Part shown: positions 57,495 to 58,610 of the stretch, one piece after another
How the letters are laid out: each line of letters starts with the position of its first letter
Numbering within the stretch: position 1 is the stretch's first letter
Virus record (IMG/VR): IMGVR_UViG_3300046007_005839
Span: 1 to 58,610 of that record
Length of the DNA stretch: 58,610 nt
Origin: a virus
Direction: 5' to 3' (one strand)
Notes under the pieces: model-generated
Told to the model about the DNA's origin: nothing
The model's input: the letters and a program-made list of their open reading frames with translations, nothing else
Database searches by the model: none
Program-made: the position numbers and the translations under genes

Positions 57495-58477
57495 AAATTA
57501 CGCACTCCTCCCTGCACCAAAGGCCAGACTGGGAACATGATCGCGGCGTCTTGCGACGCGTGGCGTTCAGTCTGGATCATTAGCTCTTGGCCGCTTTCCA
57601 TGTTCTCACACACGCCACGGCAAATCTGCTCCATCATGTCTTTGCTGACAGATGCCACGTCCATCTTCTCTTTCTCGACGGCAAAGATATACTTTACGCC
57701 ATAGACAAGACCTTGCACGAGACGCTCGTCGGTCCAGATTGAGTCGATGTTGACGAACGGAGAGAAGCGTTGTTTGTATAGCACCTCAACGCAATCCTCG
57801 CCCAGGATAAAAGGCGTGCTTGCATTCCAATCAAGAATCTGTACGCGGATGTTTGAGGCATAGAGTTGGTTATTGGGAATGCGCCCAATCTCTTCTTGCG
57901 TCGTGCCTTGACGCACAACCACATCGCTCTTTGTGAAGATAGTCTTCTTGAGCGACTTAACGCCAAAAGGACTCTCTGGCTCAAACATGTTCACGGAGGT
58001 CTTGATCAGGTCGCCGGGCGCGAACGAGATGATCTCTGTGACATTCGCGGCCTGAGGAGTCTGGCCGTTGACGATAATGTCAAATGGCTCAGTCTCGGGC
58101 AGCGTGAGCTGAAAGGTCAACAGACCGCTATTCACGAGCGGGGTATGCAGCGGCGTGGGCGCAATCTGGCGCCATTGCAAATAAGGCTGCGTCCAAGGCA
58201 CTGCGTGATATCGCGGCCTCATGTCTCGCGTGGTCACGAGGCGCGACGAATCGTGCCAGCGCACGCCTCGAATCGCACCTACATACCACGGAAACGTGAT
58301 GACGTGTTTGTTGTTGTCGACGCAGAAGAACTGCTCAAACACAGAGCCGGGCAGATCATACTGGTCGTAGATCATCACGGCTGCGCGGTTTAGCCACGCG
58401 AGAACTTGAGCTTCTTTATCGCGAGAGTCTGGAAGAACTCCAATCGTCTCGGAAACTTGTTGGATGAGGGAGTTCAT
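57488..58477 (-). CDS. Tail adaptor, tail tubular protein A-like (329 aa, right copy)
   Basis: Counterpart of 8205-9194 with identical N-terminal about 92 residues (apart from single changes) and a variable middle (residues about 110-190, LTLPETEPFDIIVNGQTPQA against INAIETQPFDIIINGQTSLA). Start and stop context are the same. Confidence 0.7.
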   Translation of the reverse strand: MNSLIQQVSETIGVLPDSRDKEAQVLAWLNRAAVMIYDQYDLPGSVFEQFFCVDNNKHVITFPWYVGAIRGVRWHDSSRLVTTRDMRPRYHAVPWTQPYLQWRQIAPTPLHTPLVNSGLLTFQLTLPETEPFDIIVNGQTPQAANVTEIISFAPGDLIKTSVNMFEPESPFGVKSLKKTIFTKSDVVVRQGTTQEEIGRIPNNQLYASNIRVQILDWNASTPFILGEDCVEVLYKQRFSPFVNIDSIWTDERLVQGLVYGVKYIFAVEKEKMDVASVSKDMMEQICRGVCENMESGQELMIQTERHASQDAAIMFPVWPLVQGGVRNLW

Positions 58478-58480
58478 AGA

Positions 58481-58610
58481 TTAGGCAGCTTTCATGGCGT
58501 AAAGACGCAGACGCCATTTATTTGGTACATTGATCGCATGATACGCTCCAGTAGTTTTATCACGAATTACAACATGACCTCCGTAAGTTTTAGTAACTTT
58601 TTCTTCATCC
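58481..58610 (-). CDS. C-terminal end of a tail fibre gene, cut by window edge
   Basis: The last about 40 codons of a fibre gene identical to the end of 9198-10379 (GGHVVIRDKTTGAYHAINVP then NKWRLRLYAMKAA). The match to the left copy ends about 12 bases before the window edge. Only the C-terminal fragment is present. Confidence 0.8.
   Translation of the reverse strand, partial: DEEKVTKTYGGHVVIRDKTTGAYHAINVPNKWRLRLYAMKAA

Larger units (their letters stand above)
49280..58598. repeat. Right copy of diverged 9.3-kb terminal repeat
   Basis: Counterpart of positions 1-9320. The last 12 bases of the window (58599-58610) no longer match the left copy, so the contig ends just after a perfectly shared stretch. 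That is typical of an assembly graph breaking at a variant junction. It implies a unit genome of about 49.3 kb. Confidence 0.9.

Noticed and set aside
1-58610. Integrase, attachment site or prophage boundary
   Set aside because: No integrase, excisionase or tRNA-end repeat was found; the terminal repeat is 9 kb and diverged, unlike att sites.

Overview
The window is the genome of a short-tailed (podovirus-like) tailed phage, read once around the circle and then part of a second time. The first 9.3 kb (1 to about 9320) and the last 9.3 kb (about 49280 to 58598) carry the same genes in the same order and strand with roughly 49,280 bases between equivalent points. The two copies are clearly diverged in sequence except at the right end, where about 210 bases are identical. 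The simplest reading is a circularly permuted or terminally redundant genome of about 49.3 kb, assembled from a population holding at least two variants of the virion-protein block. A true tandem duplication cannot be excluded from sequence alone.

Layout of the minus strand. Late genes run leftward from 25182: small and large terminase, acidic protein, portal, scaffold, major capsid, a secreted-looking Ig-like protein, tail fibre with S74-type chaperone end, lysis cassette, two glycosyltransferases, beta-helix tailspike, second fibre, tail tube/adaptor proteins, then small and very large ejection-type virion proteins. In a circular genome this continues from 58610 down to 47006 and stops at a bidirectional terminator at about 46971-47003.

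Layout of the plus strand. Early/replication genes run rightward from 26272 to 46961: a small HTH protein, small zinc-ribbon and membrane proteins, a sigma-54 factor, SF2 helicase, sigma-54 activator ATPase, ribbon-helix-helix protein, pyrimidine-dimer-glycosylase-like protein, lysozyme-like protein, RecB-like nuclease, Sak4-like recombinase, probable ssDNA-binding protein, a family A DNA polymerase split into two genes, ATP-dependent ligase, a DUF3987-like ATPase and a DUF6378-like protein.

The most striking system is transcriptional. The phage encodes a full-length RpoN (sigma-54) homologue with an intact RpoN box and, 4 kb downstream, an enhancer-binding-protein-type AAA+ ATPase with a perfect GAFTGA loop but no receiver or DNA-binding domain. 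A small ribbon-helix-helix gene overlaps the ATPase gene. GG-N10-GC promoter-like sites stand in the expected orientation in front of the terminase operon, the capsid gene, the tail-fibre gene, rpoN itself and two single-gene high-expression units. A 15-bp repeat array lies about 100-250 bp upstream of the terminase site, where an enhancer would be expected. I infer that the phage carries its own sigma-54 regulon for timing late transcription.

A second notable feature is about 950 bases without a convincing gene (26651-27606) that folds on paper into a long series of nested stems, like the giant ornate RNAs known from phages, and ends in a cluster of DnaA-box-like sites. A third is a compact three-way-junction RNA candidate at 38416-38494.

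Host: Shine-Dalgarno sequences are mostly absent and many plus-strand genes start in the context AACATATG, which suggests a Bacteroidota- or Verrucomicrobiota-like host. The lysozyme-like protein resembles Verrucomicrobial proteins as I remember them. This is only suggestive.
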